From positions 1 through 16,647 of the forward strand of contig PFRK01000011.1 of NCBI GenBank assembly GCA_002788475.1: a stretch of 16,647 bases of DNA. Reading direction: 5' to 3'. Each line of letters opens with the position of its first letter. Position 1 is the first letter of the stretch. The notes below the pieces were generated by a model. It did not search any database. It had not been told where the DNA came from and saw nothing but the letters and a program-made list of their open reading frames with translations. The DNA is from Candidatus Nomurabacteria bacterium CG_4_9_14_0_2_um_filter_32_10. GTDB lineage: Bacteria > Patescibacteriota > Minisyncoccia > Phycocordibacterales > UBA9973. Position numbers and translations under genes: made by a program. Below are positions 6,300-14,155 of the stretch, piece by piece.

Positions 6300-9200
6300 T
6301 TATTTTTTTAATTTTCCCATCCAGAACTTTATAAGTTTTTTTATAAAATTATTTTTACTCTTTAAATATTTAGTTAGGAATTCTTCTCGAGTAATAGTAG
6401 CTCTACTTATAGGATGAGTTTCACCCGCAAAATCTCTTTTTTTTGTTTCTTCACTAATAGGACCTTCGTTTTTGAACCCTACTTTTTCTAATAATCCTGG
6501 ATTGCTTGCAACGATCCAAGAAGTTGCAGAAATTTTTTTAACTTTCTTATTAGAATCTACAATTTTTGGTAATTTTTCAAGTGCGTCCTTGATGAGTCTG
6601 ATTTTTGTAATGTTGCTTATGTCTGTGGCTGGTGCTAAGTGGAGGTGTAAGTCTCCCTCATCTACTCTATAAGACAACATTTCGTTTATAGGAGTAAGAT
6701 TTAAAGATTCGTTGAATGCTTTCCTTTGAAATTCGGCGAATTCTTTTGGATGTTCGTCCATTGAGAAAGCAAGAGGTTTTAATATATTTATTACTTTTTT
6801 CATGAATTCAGTTTTATCAGATATTTTTTTACATTCTTCTAATTCTTTTTTTATTTCTTTTAATTTTAGATTTTCTAAACCTAATTTTTTTAATGTATCT
6901 TTGTCTAGACCCTTACTTATTATCCTATTTATTAATTCTATTCCTTGTTTATTTTCTGGGAATCTTTCCATAAGGATCTCTATACCCTTTTCTAATTTTT
7001 TACTATTTAATGTTTTATTCTCTTTCTTCTCTTCCTTTTTATTTTTTCCCTTTTTTTCTTCTCTTATTGATTTTAATAATTTAATAGCTTCTTGTTTGCC
7101 AGATTTAGCATCACGAATTAGTTTTCCTTCGATTTGATATGTTTTAAGATTCTTTATAATAGGATCCATATTAAGAATAACTACATCACCTTTTCTATTT
7201 AGATTATATTTTATACCTAATAAATTAAGTGCTTTTTTATAAAAACTTGGGTTACCTTTACCACCTACCTGTTTTTCTCCTGCTTCATAGACATCTAATG
7301 TTTTATTTATTATATCTTCTAATGATTTTTTTAATTCTTCTTGTGTTTTTTTGTCGTCATAATTTATTTCAGTTTTGTTTTTCATAGTTGATTTTCTGAT
7401 TTCATCATCAAAAACACTAAAGCCTTTGTTCCATTGTTCGATAGGGGCTAATCCTGATTTTAATGCATCAATTGAACGTCGTGAGGAAGTGAAAAGTCTA
7501 GTTCCTGTCCCTCCAAAACCCCAGCGATTTTTATCATTGTCTCTGGCTGCCATGATTGCTTGACGAATAGCGACATCTTCCCCTCCCGTGTTTTCAAGAT
7601 AGCCACCAATACCTGCGTATATACTGGAACGAAATGCCGAGTTGGCCCCACTGGAAGTCATGCTACCTGTTCTAGCACGACCAATCGCATTTAAAAATTG
7701 AAAAAGGCGCGTTCCTATGTGAATGGCTGGATATTTTTGGTAAGATTCAGGGTCCCAATCAAGCTGACCAAGAAAACCATCAACTTTAGGATTTTTTTCA
7801 AAATTATTTATAAATGATTGTACATAATCAGGACTAATTCCTTTGTTATCAGCATCATTACTAATAATAATTAAGTCCGGAGCATTTTCCCCTCTTTCGT
7901 GTTGACGAACAAGAGTAGCATCGGTTAGTAATTTTCTAATTTTTCCTATTTTAGCGTCTTTGTTTTCTAGTGCCTGATATATTATTTTAGTGTTTATATT
8001 AGGATAATCTTTTTTAAATCTTTCAATTTCTTTTAGAGTTTCATCGGCATTTAGAAGATTTTCTTTTTGATCCTTTTCTGGGTGATTAACAAATAGTACT
8101 AATTCGTATTCTTCAGGTTTTGCTGTTTGGTAGGTATAATTTTGCAGAGATTCATAAATATTTTTACCTTCTTGGTGCCCCGCCACCGGTATACATATAG
8201 AAACCTTACAATCTTTTCCCATTTTATCTGTTTGATTAGCTAAATTTTTTATTCTTTCAAGATATTCAGGATTTTGTTTTTCTAAATAGTCTTTTACTTC
8301 TTTGTAGTGGTCTAGTTTAGCATTATGGTTTTCCTTTAAAGTTTTTGATCTCATTTTTTCAAATAACTTTAATCGTTCTTCAGAATTTTCTTCTCTGTAA
8401 TAATTTAAATAATAGACAAAATCTGGAGTTTTTTCATTTAATCCACCCTTTTCCAATGGATTACGGCCCATTATTGGAATAAATGGTGGCATATCCCAAT
8501 TAGATCCATTCGGTATGTTTAATATTGTTTCTGGGGTTGGACTATGAATTGTATCTACAATATCTTTTAATCCTTTTCCTTCTATTGTTGAGAGCATTAT
8601 GAATTTATTATTTCCCATATCTTGTCCTATCTCACCAAATCTTCCTAAAAATTCGGCATGTCCGTTGTTATTCGCAAAAAGTATTTTTCCTATTTCACTA
8701 TTGGGATCAATAATTATCTTACCATCTGCTCCTATTATTACTTCAAAAACATGGTTTTGGGTACCTTCTGACATAGAAAAAAGCATTTTTAGATGACCAA
8801 TTTTCATTAATTCTTGTGCGTTTGCGCTTAATCCTTCGTGATAAGAACCACTAGGTGTCATATGGCTTACATTTAAAACATAATTTCCATTTTGATCTAT
8901 ACCCGTTCCGTTTTCTCCTCCCCATTGAGTACGTAACTCATTTTTGTCAAAAATTTCAGTATCGTTATCATACCAACCACGATGTATTTCATGTGTTTGA
9001 TCTAGATGATTTTTAATATATTCATCCACGTTAACTATTTTTTGAGTAGTAGCATCAATTAAATGTTTGTCTATCTTCACCCCATTATGAGCCAAAACAT
9101 TTTCTGCTTGATCAGTAAATGTTCCATCGGGGTTCGTCATAAGATGTTTACTTACGATGTTATTTCCATTCATCAAGTTATAGGAGCCGTCAGGATTTTG

Positions 9201-11030
9201 TATTAAATTTATACCTTCAGGTGATTTGATATGATTAGCCCCCAAGATTACTTCATGCAAATTGCCAGCATTCATACTTGGTGTTTGTCCTTCCATTAGA
9301 TGTTTCAAAGAAGCAAGGGCAGTTAATTGTCCTCCAGCTTTTGTATCTCCAAAAACACTAGTATGACCCGATCCTCCTAAAATTGTATCAGCTCCTGTTG
9401 CAGCCATTACTTCTTGCATTGTTGTACCAATAATTAGGCCAGAAACAAATCCCTTACCAGCGGCCTGCCAGAATCTCTTTTTTTTCATTTCATTGAAAAT
9501 CCGGTCCTTAGCATCAATACCTGTGTCTTTTTCATTCATTAATATGTTTTCTTGCGTAGTGGCCAAAGAATTCAAATATGTTTTAAAATCTTGTCCATTA
9601 GAAGCCGTAAATTTACCTGCATCAAATAATTTTTTAAACTCAGTTTTTATTTTAGCTCGCTCTATATCCAAGTTCTTTCTTTCTTCTACGACCTTCGTAG
9701 TGTCCGAGTAACTAATGAGATCAATGTTTGTCCGGTCTGAAAGACGGATTCTTGCTTCAATAGAAGAAAATCCATCCAACATAGCTTTCAATATCGCTGG
9801 AGATAGATTTGAACTGTTTTGGATTAAAGCTTCTCTGTTTTGCTGGATATTGCTTATAATCTGTGTGGCATTTTCTGTCTGATAGCGATATTGTTCCATT
9901 TCTTTCCGACGTTCCATAGTGGCTAGGTCAAAAACTTTTCCCTTAGCCATTTCTCTAGAGTGTTGTCGTCTCTCTTCTTGGAATTTTTTTGTTTCTCTTA
10001 TTCCTGCCACCCCAGAAGAAACCAAAGCAGTTCCCAAAAATGGTACAATTTTTGCTACACCACCCGCCAAGCTGGTAAGCCCTCGTTGGGATAAGGAAGA
10101 GACTATAGACAAAGCAGTAGCAACTGTCGTTTCGTTTACAAATTGGCCTATTTTTGTATGAGAAAGTTTTTCTGCCCATTTTTCTGCCTTATTGAATTTT
10201 GCTTCAGTGCGAACTCCTGCTTTAGATTTTCCATAGATTATCTCAAGATCAAAATCTTCGTCTTTTAAAAATTCTCCGTGAGCCATTGCTAACTTCACTT
10301 GCTCTGCCACTCCAAATAGGTTGGAAGCATACATTTCACTATTTTGTCCACCCTTTCCAGTTTTCTCTTGATTAATATCTTCTTTTAATGTATGAAAAAT
10401 TCTTTTTTCTTGTTCAATGAATGCTTCTTTAGTTATATTTCCATTAGCATATTCTTTTATAAATTTTTTAATTTGGTCTTTGGTTTCTTTCTCTTTAGGT
10501 ACTTCTCCTTCTCTTAATCTTTTTTCTCCAGCTTCAGTATGTATTGCTTCTTCATATTCTGAAGAAAATTGGTCGATTACGTCAGCAACGAACTGATCGT
10601 GAGAAGCTTTTTCTCTGCCTTCGGCAGCGAACATATTACCACTTTTCAATATTTCTTCTCTAGCTCTGTTGATCTCTTTATTTCTGTAATAATCTCGCCA
10701 AAGTCCGTGTTTCCAGATTTTTTCTCCAGCACGTTTCCAAAATTCTCCTTTAAAAACTTTTTTGAATCCTTTTAAATCATCAGGATTTTTTGGGAGTTCC
10801 ATGGTCATACTAGCATCAGCTACATCCCGAGCCTGTTCTCGCATTACATCGGTCGTATCCACTAGGACAGCTTTAAAGTTTTTCTTTTCTGATTTTAGTG
10901 TATCTTTTGAATCTGTTTTGTTTTTATCAGCATCAGTATTAATATTATTTTCTATTTTTTCTTTTTCTTCAGGTGTATTTGGAGGTGTTGCAGTTTTTTC
11001 TTTTTTTATTTGAGGAAAATTTTCTATCAT
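6300..11030 (-). CDS. Giant multidomain protein with membrane segments and a GT2-like glycosyltransferase domain
   Basis: This is a 1576-residue protein with no single known name. Residues 1-60 are charged and disordered. About 60-290 is helical and highly charged. About 295-345 is hydrophobic (around LTSLAGGVAKIVPFLGTALV), and a second hydrophobic stretch lies at about 525-550. About 560-900 is a Gly/Asn/Asp-rich beta-like region. About 938-1200 resembles a GT-A family 2 glycosyltransferase: VSICIPVAGHQEGKNIYESL at its start, the DxD-like NDADNKG near 1059, and GGEDVAIRQAI near 1149. A Lys/Glu-rich coiled region (about 1310-1420) and a C-terminal domain (about 1420-1576) follow. GT2 enzymes transfer sugars from nucleotide donors; the acceptor here is unknown. 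Two hydrophobic stretches suggest membrane association. It starts 7 bp after the small gene upstream and ends 15 bp before the kinase. No in-frame repeat insertions were seen despite its length. Confidence 0.85.
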   Translation of the reverse strand: MIENFPQIKKEKTATPPNTPEEKEKIENNINTDADKNKTDSKDTLKSEKKNFKAVLVDTTDVMREQARDVADASMTMELPKNPDDLKGFKKVFKGEFWKRAGEKIWKHGLWRDYYRNKEINRAREEILKSGNMFAAEGREKASHDQFVADVIDQFSSEYEEAIHTEAGEKRLREGEVPKEKETKDQIKKFIKEYANGNITKEAFIEQEKRIFHTLKEDINQEKTGKGGQNSEMYASNLFGVAEQVKLAMAHGEFLKDEDFDLEIIYGKSKAGVRTEAKFNKAEKWAEKLSHTKIGQFVNETTVATALSIVSSLSQRGLTSLAGGVAKIVPFLGTALVSSGVAGIRETKKFQEERRQHSREMAKGKVFDLATMERRKEMEQYRYQTENATQIISNIQQNREALIQNSSNLSPAILKAMLDGFSSIEARIRLSDRTNIDLISYSDTTKVVEERKNLDIERAKIKTEFKKLFDAGKFTASNGQDFKTYLNSLATTQENILMNEKDTGIDAKDRIFNEMKKKRFWQAAGKGFVSGLIIGTTMQEVMAATGADTILGGSGHTSVFGDTKAGGQLTALASLKHLMEGQTPSMNAGNLHEVILGANHIKSPEGINLIQNPDGSYNLMNGNNIVSKHLMTNPDGTFTDQAENVLAHNGVKIDKHLIDATTQKIVNVDEYIKNHLDQTHEIHRGWYDNDTEIFDKNELRTQWGGENGTGIDQNGNYVLNVSHMTPSGSYHEGLSANAQELMKIGHLKMLFSMSEGTQNHVFEVIIGADGKIIIDPNSEIGKILFANNNGHAEFLGRFGEIGQDMGNNKFIMLSTIEGKGLKDIVDTIHSPTPETILNIPNGSNWDMPPFIPIMGRNPLEKGGLNEKTPDFVYYLNYYREENSEERLKLFEKMRSKTLKENHNAKLDHYKEVKDYLEKQNPEYLERIKNLANQTDKMGKDCKVSICIPVAGHQEGKNIYESLQNYTYQTAKPEEYELVLFVNHPEKDQKENLLNADETLKEIERFKKDYPNINTKIIYQALENKDAKIGKIRKLLTDATLVRQHERGENAPDLIIISNDADNKGISPDYVQSFINNFEKNPKVDGFLGQLDWDPESYQKYPAIHIGTRLFQFLNAIGRARTGSMTSSGANSAFRSSIYAGIGGYLENTGGEDVAIRQAIMAARDNDKNRWGFGGTGTRLFTSSRRSIDALKSGLAPIEQWNKGFSVFDDEIRKSTMKNKTEINYDDKKTQEELKKSLEDIINKTLDVYEAGEKQVGGKGNPSFYKKALNLLGIKYNLNRKGDVVILNMDPIIKNLKTYQIEGKLIRDAKSGKQEAIKLLKSIREEKKGKNKKEEKKENKTLNSKKLEKGIEILMERFPENKQGIELINRIISKGLDKDTLKKLGLENLKLKEIKKELEECKKISDKTEFMKKVINILKPLAFSMDEHPKEFAEFQRKAFNESLNLTPINEMLSYRVDEGDLHLHLAPATDISNITKIRLIKDALEKLPKIVDSNKKVKKISATSWIVASNPGLLEKVGFKNEGPISEETKKRDFAGETHPISRATITREEFLTKYLKSKNNFIKKLIKFWMGKLKK

Positions 11031-11037
11031 ATTATTT

Positions 11038-11370
11038 TTATTTTAATTGAGATATATATCTATTTCTAAATTCTAAGAATTCTGAAGCTATCAGCTCATT
11101 TAAATTTGGTATATTTTCAGAACAAAAAGCTTGTGTGGTGTTTTTATCTCCGGTGTTTAATAGTTTTTCAAATTCTTCAAGCTTGTTTTCAGAAATCTGA
11201 GAAAGAATAACAGCATTTATTCTGTTTTCTAAGCGTTCCCTTAGGTCACTTTTTAGTTGATTGAGTACATCCTCTTCTAAATCTTTATCCATCTCTGCTT
11301 CTACTACTAATTGGCTGATAAATTGATCAACCATTTCATCAACACTAAGGTTTTTTATATCGTTTGACAT
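11038..11370 (-). CDS. Small acidic helical protein (DUF5663-like), unknown function
   Basis: The 110-residue protein is almost entirely helical and acidic, with no signal peptide or TM. Its pattern (a Leu/Glu-rich first helix, then QLKSDLRERLENRINAVIL, EEFEKLL, FCSENIPNLNEL and FLEFRNRYI) resembles small CPR proteins annotated as DUF5663. That assignment is from memory and should be tested by HMM search. It is the first gene of the unit with the giant glycosyltransferase-like protein (7-bp gap) and the kinase. A consensus promoter lies about 114 bp upstream. It may be an assembly partner or regulator of the giant protein (inference). Confidence 0.75.
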   Translation of the reverse strand: MSNDIKNLSVDEMVDQFISQLVVEAEMDKDLEEDVLNQLKSDLRERLENRINAVILSQISENKLEEFEKLLNTGDKNTTQAFCSENIPNLNELIASEFLEFRNRYISQLK

Positions 11371-11490
11371 ATTTTTAAAAATAATTATTTATTATTAATA
11401 ATAACTTACTTGAATTATATGTCTTTTATTATAAAACTTTTAATTTTTTTTGCCTAATTTCTAGCCAAGAATCATCTAAATTACCTATAT

Positions 11491-11519
11491 ATTATAACTT
11501 CTTAAGCTTATTTTGTCAA
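11491..11519 (-). promoter_or_regulatory. Consensus sigma70-type promoter of the small protein / giant protein / kinase unit
   Basis: On the minus strand, TTGACA (complement of 11514-11519), a 17-bp spacer and TATAAT (complement of 11491-11496) match the ideal promoter at all twelve positions. Transcription would start near 11484, leaving a leader of about 114 nt before the ATG at 11370. It is the best promoter in the window. A DnaA-box match lies 5 bp upstream of its -35. Confidence 0.85.
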
Positions 11520-11524
11520 TTCAG

Positions 11525-11533
11525 TTATCCACA
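11525..11533 (+). promoter_or_regulatory. DnaA-box match TTATCCACA between divergent promoters
   Basis: This is a perfect match to the TTATNCACA DnaA-box consensus. It sits between the -35 of the leftward promoter (11514-11519) and the -35 of the rightward RNA promoter (11540-11550). A 9-bp match can occur by chance, but the position is suggestive of DnaA control of one or both promoters. Confidence 0.5.
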
Positions 11534-11539
11534 CTTGGG

Positions 11540-11573
11540 TTGACTTGTCCCTCATTTTTGGCTACCCTATAAA
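11540..11573 (+). promoter_or_regulatory. Candidate promoter for the structured RNA
   Basis: Two overlapping registers with 17-bp spacers are visible: TTGACT (11540-11545) with TACCCT (11563-11568), and TTGTCC (11545-11550) with TATAAA (11568-11573). Either places the start at about 11575-11580, just before the closing helix of the structured RNA at 11584. Confidence 0.6.
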
Positions 11574-11579
11574 TAGTTC

Positions 11580-11790
11580 AGAAGTAGAGGTACGGAGCAA
11601 GCTGGCCGAATGGATAGAAATGACAGTAACCATCGTGAGAACCTTATCCGCCGATTGGCGGTGCAGCACATCCTAGTAGTAGAGCACCTCAGAAATAGAG
11701 CGAAGCTCAGTACGGGGCAATAAGCTCACTACGGGACTAGATTCAGGTCGTCCTGTAACTTTACCCTTATCTTTAAAGGGTTAAAAGGCA
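11580..11790 (+). ncRNA. Candidate structured RNA of unrecognised family (standalone or leader of the M23 gene)
   Basis: The stretch is about 50% G+C (60 of 120 bases at 11581-11700, counted by hand) between very AT-rich flanks, and has no plausible reading frame. A closing helix can pair 11584-11595 with 11753-11764 (11 of 12 pairs, two of them G-U). Inside are GGATA/TATCC (11612-11616 with 11645-11649), CCGCC GATT GGCGG (11648-11661), GGTGC/GCACC (11660-11664 with 11684-11688) and GAGC GAA GCTC (11698-11708). CAGG TCGT CCTG (11744-11755) competes with the closing helix, as in a switch. A weak ACCCTT/AAGGGT hairpin (11763-11781) has no U-tract, so readthrough into the peptidase gene is possible. 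I could not match it to RNase P, tmRNA, SRP RNA or 6S RNA hallmarks. Confidence 0.6.
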
Positions 11791-11806
11791 AATCTCGCGA
11801 TAATTA

Positions 11807-12931
11807 ATTTGTTTTATAAAACCTCAATTTAAAATATTTAGTTATATTCTGGCCCTTTCCCTTTTATTTGGGACTCTTTTTGTGCCTTTAGTCGAGGCAA
11901 GTTTTTTGTCTTCGATTCTAGGTAATGAAGTTTCCGCAGATATTGTAGATTCTATAAGTTCTTCTCAAACTATTTCAAACTCTCAAACTATGGCTCTTCT
12001 TCAAACCAATACTTCTTCGGCTGTGATTTTAGAAGATAAGGGGAATAAGGATAATGAAATAAAAAGTGATATTAATATAAATATAGTCTCTGAAAATGCC
12101 CTTTTAGCTACAACAAGTCCAATGGGTGCTTCAAGTGGTGTTTTGGAAGATAGTGACTCCTTTTCTGATCAAATAAGTGTTTATGTGATAAGAAAAGGTG
12201 ACTCTATCTCACAAATAGCTGATATGTTTGGAGTTTCTGTGAACACTATACTTTGGGCTAATGATATGAAAAAAGGTGATAAATTAGTAGAGGGTGATAT
12301 ACTCTTTATTTTGCCAATTTCTGGGATTGAACATGTTATTACAAAAGGACAGACTCTTGCTAGTATAGCTAAGCTTTATAAGGCTGATATCATTGATATT
12401 GCTCGATTTAATGGTATTACAGAAGAAACAAAACTTGCTATTGGAGATAAAATAATTGTTCCAGGTGGTGAAATATATAATGAAAATTCTTCTTCCTCTG
12501 TAAAAACTAATACAAAGAATAATGTATATAAAACTCCAAATGTAAGTGTCGCTGGATATTTTATAAATCCTGTTCCTGCTTATGCTAGGAGAAGTCAAGG
12601 ACTTCATGGCCCAGGGAATAGAGGTATAGACTTAGCAGCACCTACAGGAACCCAAGTTTTAGCTTCTGCAAGTGGAACAGTTCTTATTGCACGTAATGGT
12701 TGGAATGGAGCATATGGCAATATGATTATTATTCAACATCCAAATGGAACTAAAACTCTTTATGCTCATTTATCTAAAATAATAACTACTACAGGTGCCA
12801 AAGTCTCTCAAGGTCAAGCTATAGGAAATGTTGGTTCGACGGGCCGTTCTACTGGCCCACATCTTCATTTTGAAGTTTTTAATGCTAAGAATCCAGGAGG
12901 TACGACTCCAATGTCCTTCACCTCACGTTAA
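11807..12931 (+). CDS. Secreted LysM-LysM-M23 peptidoglycan endopeptidase
   Basis: This is a murein hydrolase-type protein of the envelope. Counted from the GTG at 11882 (349 residues), it has LysM 1 at about 99-145 (VYVIRKGDSISQIADMF), LysM 2 at about 149-194 (HVITKGQTLASIAKLY) and an M23 domain at about 239-335, with zinc ligands His242 (GLHGPGNRGID, long spacing to Asp250) and His327/His329 in GPHLHFEV. The first standard start is this GTG, but the frame is open upstream to a TAA at 11801 and encodes KPQFKIFSYILALSLLFG and more hydrophobic residues ending VEA: a full signal peptide. No ATG, GTG or TTG is in frame there, so a rare ATT (11807) or ATA (11816) start, or a sequence error, is likely. 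11807 is used here as the outer limit. The gene lies behind the structured RNA and ends at a strong terminator. Confidence 0.88.
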   Translation: MCFIKPQFKIFSYILALSLLFGTLFVPLVEASFLSSILGNEVSADIVDSISSSQTISNSQTMALLQTNTSSAVILEDKGNKDNEIKSDININIVSENALLATTSPMGASSGVLEDSDSFSDQISVYVIRKGDSISQIADMFGVSVNTILWANDMKKGDKLVEGDILFILPISGIEHVITKGQTLASIAKLYKADIIDIARFNGITEETKLAIGDKIIVPGGEIYNENSSSSVKTNTKNNVYKTPNVSVAGYFINPVPAYARRSQGLHGPGNRGIDLAAPTGTQVLASASGTVLIARNGWNGAYGNMIIIQHPNGTKTLYAHLSKIITTTGAKVSQGQAIGNVGSTGRSTGPHLHFEVFNAKNPGGTTPMSFTSR

Positions 12932-12942
12932 AATTTAAATAC

Positions 12943-12981
12943 AAAAACAACCCCGCACCAGATGGTGCGGGGCTGTTTTTC
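12943..12981. terminator. Bidirectional rho-independent terminator
   Basis: A 9-bp GC stem CCCCGCACC (12951-12959) / GGTGCGGGG (12964-12972) with loop AGAT is followed by CTGTTTTT on the plus strand, and on the minus strand by TTGTTTTTGT. It lies between the stop codons of two convergent genes, the M23 peptidase and the ZIP transporter, and can serve both. Confidence 0.95.
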
Positions 12982-12991
12982 TTTTATTTTG

Positions 12992-13741
12992 TTATTCCAA
13001 TAAAACTAGAGACACCATAATTAGAACTCCCAATAGTACTGATAGTATTTGTAATACAGAATATTTGGCTTCTTTTGTTTTATGAAGTTCTGGAATTAAA
13101 TCTGCGACAGCGATGTAAATAAATCCACCAGCTGCTATTGGCAAGACCCATACAGTAAAAGTTTCAGCCATACTACCAAAAATTATAGCAACGATAAGTC
13201 CAAGAACAGACGTAAGGGCTGAAAGAAAATTCAACCATAACGCTTTTTTCTTTTCGTATCCAGAATGAATAAGTACTGCAAAATCTCCTATTTCTTGTGG
13301 GATTTCATGTAATATCACTGCTAGCGTTGTCGCTATTCCTACAGGAATACTTATTAAAAAACTCACACCAATAATTATTCCATCTATAAAATTATGAAAA
13401 CCATCAGTGAATAAAAGCAACTTCCCTACTGGATGTATGTGAGTTTCTTCTTTGTCTTCGCCGTGATGGTGCCAATGAAGAAATTTTTCCACTATAAAAA
13501 ATAAAATAATTCCAGCAATTATTAATAAACTCATTAAGGGAGTGCTGAAAGAATTTTCGAAAATTTCTGGTATTAAATGAATAAATGCGTCACCCAGAAG
13601 CGCTCCAACCGCGAGACTTATAAATAGGTTGATATATTTTTTTACAATTTCTTCCTTAAGTGAAAGTGAAAATGCCCCAACAAAAGAGATTATACTTACT
13701 GCTATAACGCTTATAAATGCATAAATATATATTGTCGTCAT
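12992..13741 (-). CDS. ZIP-family divalent metal transporter
   Basis: This is a membrane carrier for zinc or related divalent metals into the cytoplasm. The 249-residue protein has about eight hydrophobic segments and the family signatures: GDAFIHLIPE (50-59), HNFIDG (116-121) in TM4 and HEIPQEIGD (145-153) in TM5, which together form the metal site. The loop between TM3 and TM4 (about 89-103) is histidine-rich (HWHHHGEDKEETHIH), typical for metal sensing or delivery. Length is normal for the compact bacterial ZIP/GufA-like group. It is convergent with the M23 gene across a shared terminator and is preceded by a 74-bp gap and a tRNA gene. Metal specificity cannot be read from the sequence. 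Confidence 0.93.
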   Translation of the reverse strand: MTTIYIYAFISVIAVSIISFVGAFSLSLKEEIVKKYINLFISLAVGALLGDAFIHLIPEIFENSFSTPLMSLLIIAGIILFFIVEKFLHWHHHGEDKEETHIHPVGKLLLFTDGFHNFIDGIIIGVSFLISIPVGIATTLAVILHEIPQEIGDFAVLIHSGYEKKKALWLNFLSALTSVLGLIVAIIFGSMAETFTVWVLPIAAGGFIYIAVADLIPELHKTKEAKYSVLQILSVLLGVLIMVSLVLLE

Positions 13742-13745
13742 CCTG

Positions 13746-13804
13746 GTACTAAAATTTTATTAATAAACTTTCTCTTTATATTCCCGTAATTAAAAATTTA
13801 GTAC
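13746..13804. repeat. Spaced inverted repeat upstream of the ZIP gene
   Basis: GTACTAAA (13746-13753) and TTTAGTAC (13797-13804) are exact inverted copies, with AT-rich extensions. Inside, TCCCGT and ACGGGA form a further inverted pair overlapping the right arm. The pair frames most of the gap between the ZIP start codon and tRNA-Gly. It could be an operator or a small hairpin; nothing else is seen in this gap. Confidence 0.45.
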
Positions 13805-13815
13805 GGGACAAGTTG

Positions 13816-13886
13816 TGCGGGATGGGAGAATCGAACTCCCAACCTCAGTTTGGAAAACTGACGTTTTACCATTAAACTAATCCCGC
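13816..13886 (-). tRNA. tRNA-Gly (anticodon UCC)
   Basis: This 71-nt cloverleaf has acceptor GCGGGAT/ATCCCGC with discriminator A, an anticodon stem TCAGT/ACTGA, loop TTTCCAA giving anticodon UCC, and T-arm GGGAG TTCGATT CTCCC. The CCA end is not encoded, so the product needs the CCA-adding enzyme found at the right end of the window. It lies 13 bp downstream of tRNA-Pro, probably on the same transcript. Confidence 0.97.
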
Positions 13887-13899
13887 TTATTCTCTTTTG

Positions 13900-13970
13900 T
13901 CGGGCTGCTGGGAATCGAACCCAGTCTAAACGCTCCCAAAGCGCTTGTACTACCGGTATACTACAGCCCG
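13900..13970 (-). tRNA. tRNA-Pro (anticodon UGG)
   Basis: This 71-nt cloverleaf has acceptor CGGGCTG/CAGCCCG with discriminator A, anticodon stem AGCGC/GCGTT, loop TTTGGGA giving anticodon UGG, and T-arm CTGGG TTCGATT CCCAG. CCA is not encoded. A broken copy of its 5' half lies about 40 bp upstream. Confidence 0.97.
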
Positions 13971-14007
13971 AAAACTTATTAAGTTATTAAATATCTCTAC
14001 CGACTAA

Positions 14008-14061
14008 AGTCTAAACGCTCTCATCAAGAAGGCGCTTGTACTACCGGTATACTACAGCCCG
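14008..14061 (-). pseudogene. Broken duplicate of tRNA-Pro
   Basis: Read on the minus strand, the first 30 bases are identical to tRNA-Pro (acceptor 5' strand, D-arm and the 5' anticodon stem AGCGC). Then CTTCTTGATGAGA replaces the 7-base anticodon loop, and the match resumes with GCGTTTAGACT. After that the T-arm and the acceptor 3' strand are missing, so no tRNA can form. It is a partial tandem duplication with a rewritten anticodon loop, lying between the functional gene and an inverted-repeat element. Confidence 0.8.
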
Positions 14062-14063
14062 AT

Positions 14064-14153
14064 AACTAAAAACTAGAATATAAAAGTTTTCGCCTGCGGG
14101 CACTGGCTTCGTTTTGTCCGCCAGAAAATTTTTGATATTCTAGTTTTTAACTA
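14064..14153. repeat. MITE-like inverted-repeat element downstream of the YraN gene
   Basis: Terminal arms AAAAACTAGAATAT (14068-14081) and the exact complement (14135-14148) enclose a core of about 50 bp that is GC-rich in places (GCCTGCGGGCACTGGC and GTCCGCCAG). The core contains GCCAG/CTGGC and GCC/GGC self-complementary parts. The element fills the gap between the broken tRNA-Pro copy and the yraN-like stop. It has no coding potential. It may be a mobile miniature element, or a terminator-like structure for the YraN gene. Confidence 0.6.
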
Positions 14154-14155
14154 TA

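Noticed and set aside
6300..11030. Opposite-strand and alternative-frame reading frames inside the giant gene (for example near 7460-7651 and 9955-10179)
   Set aside because: They are shadows of a 1576-codon frame with continuous domain-like sequence, and show no motifs or plausible starts of their own.
11580..11790. RNase P RNA, tmRNA, SRP RNA or c-di-AMP riboswitch
   Set aside because: The conserved GAGGAAAGTCC and ACAGAA cores of RNase P, the tmRNA tRNA-like ends and the GGAAGGAAGCAG-type SRP loop are not found. Short resemblances (GGAGCAAG, GCCGAAT) are too small to assign a family.
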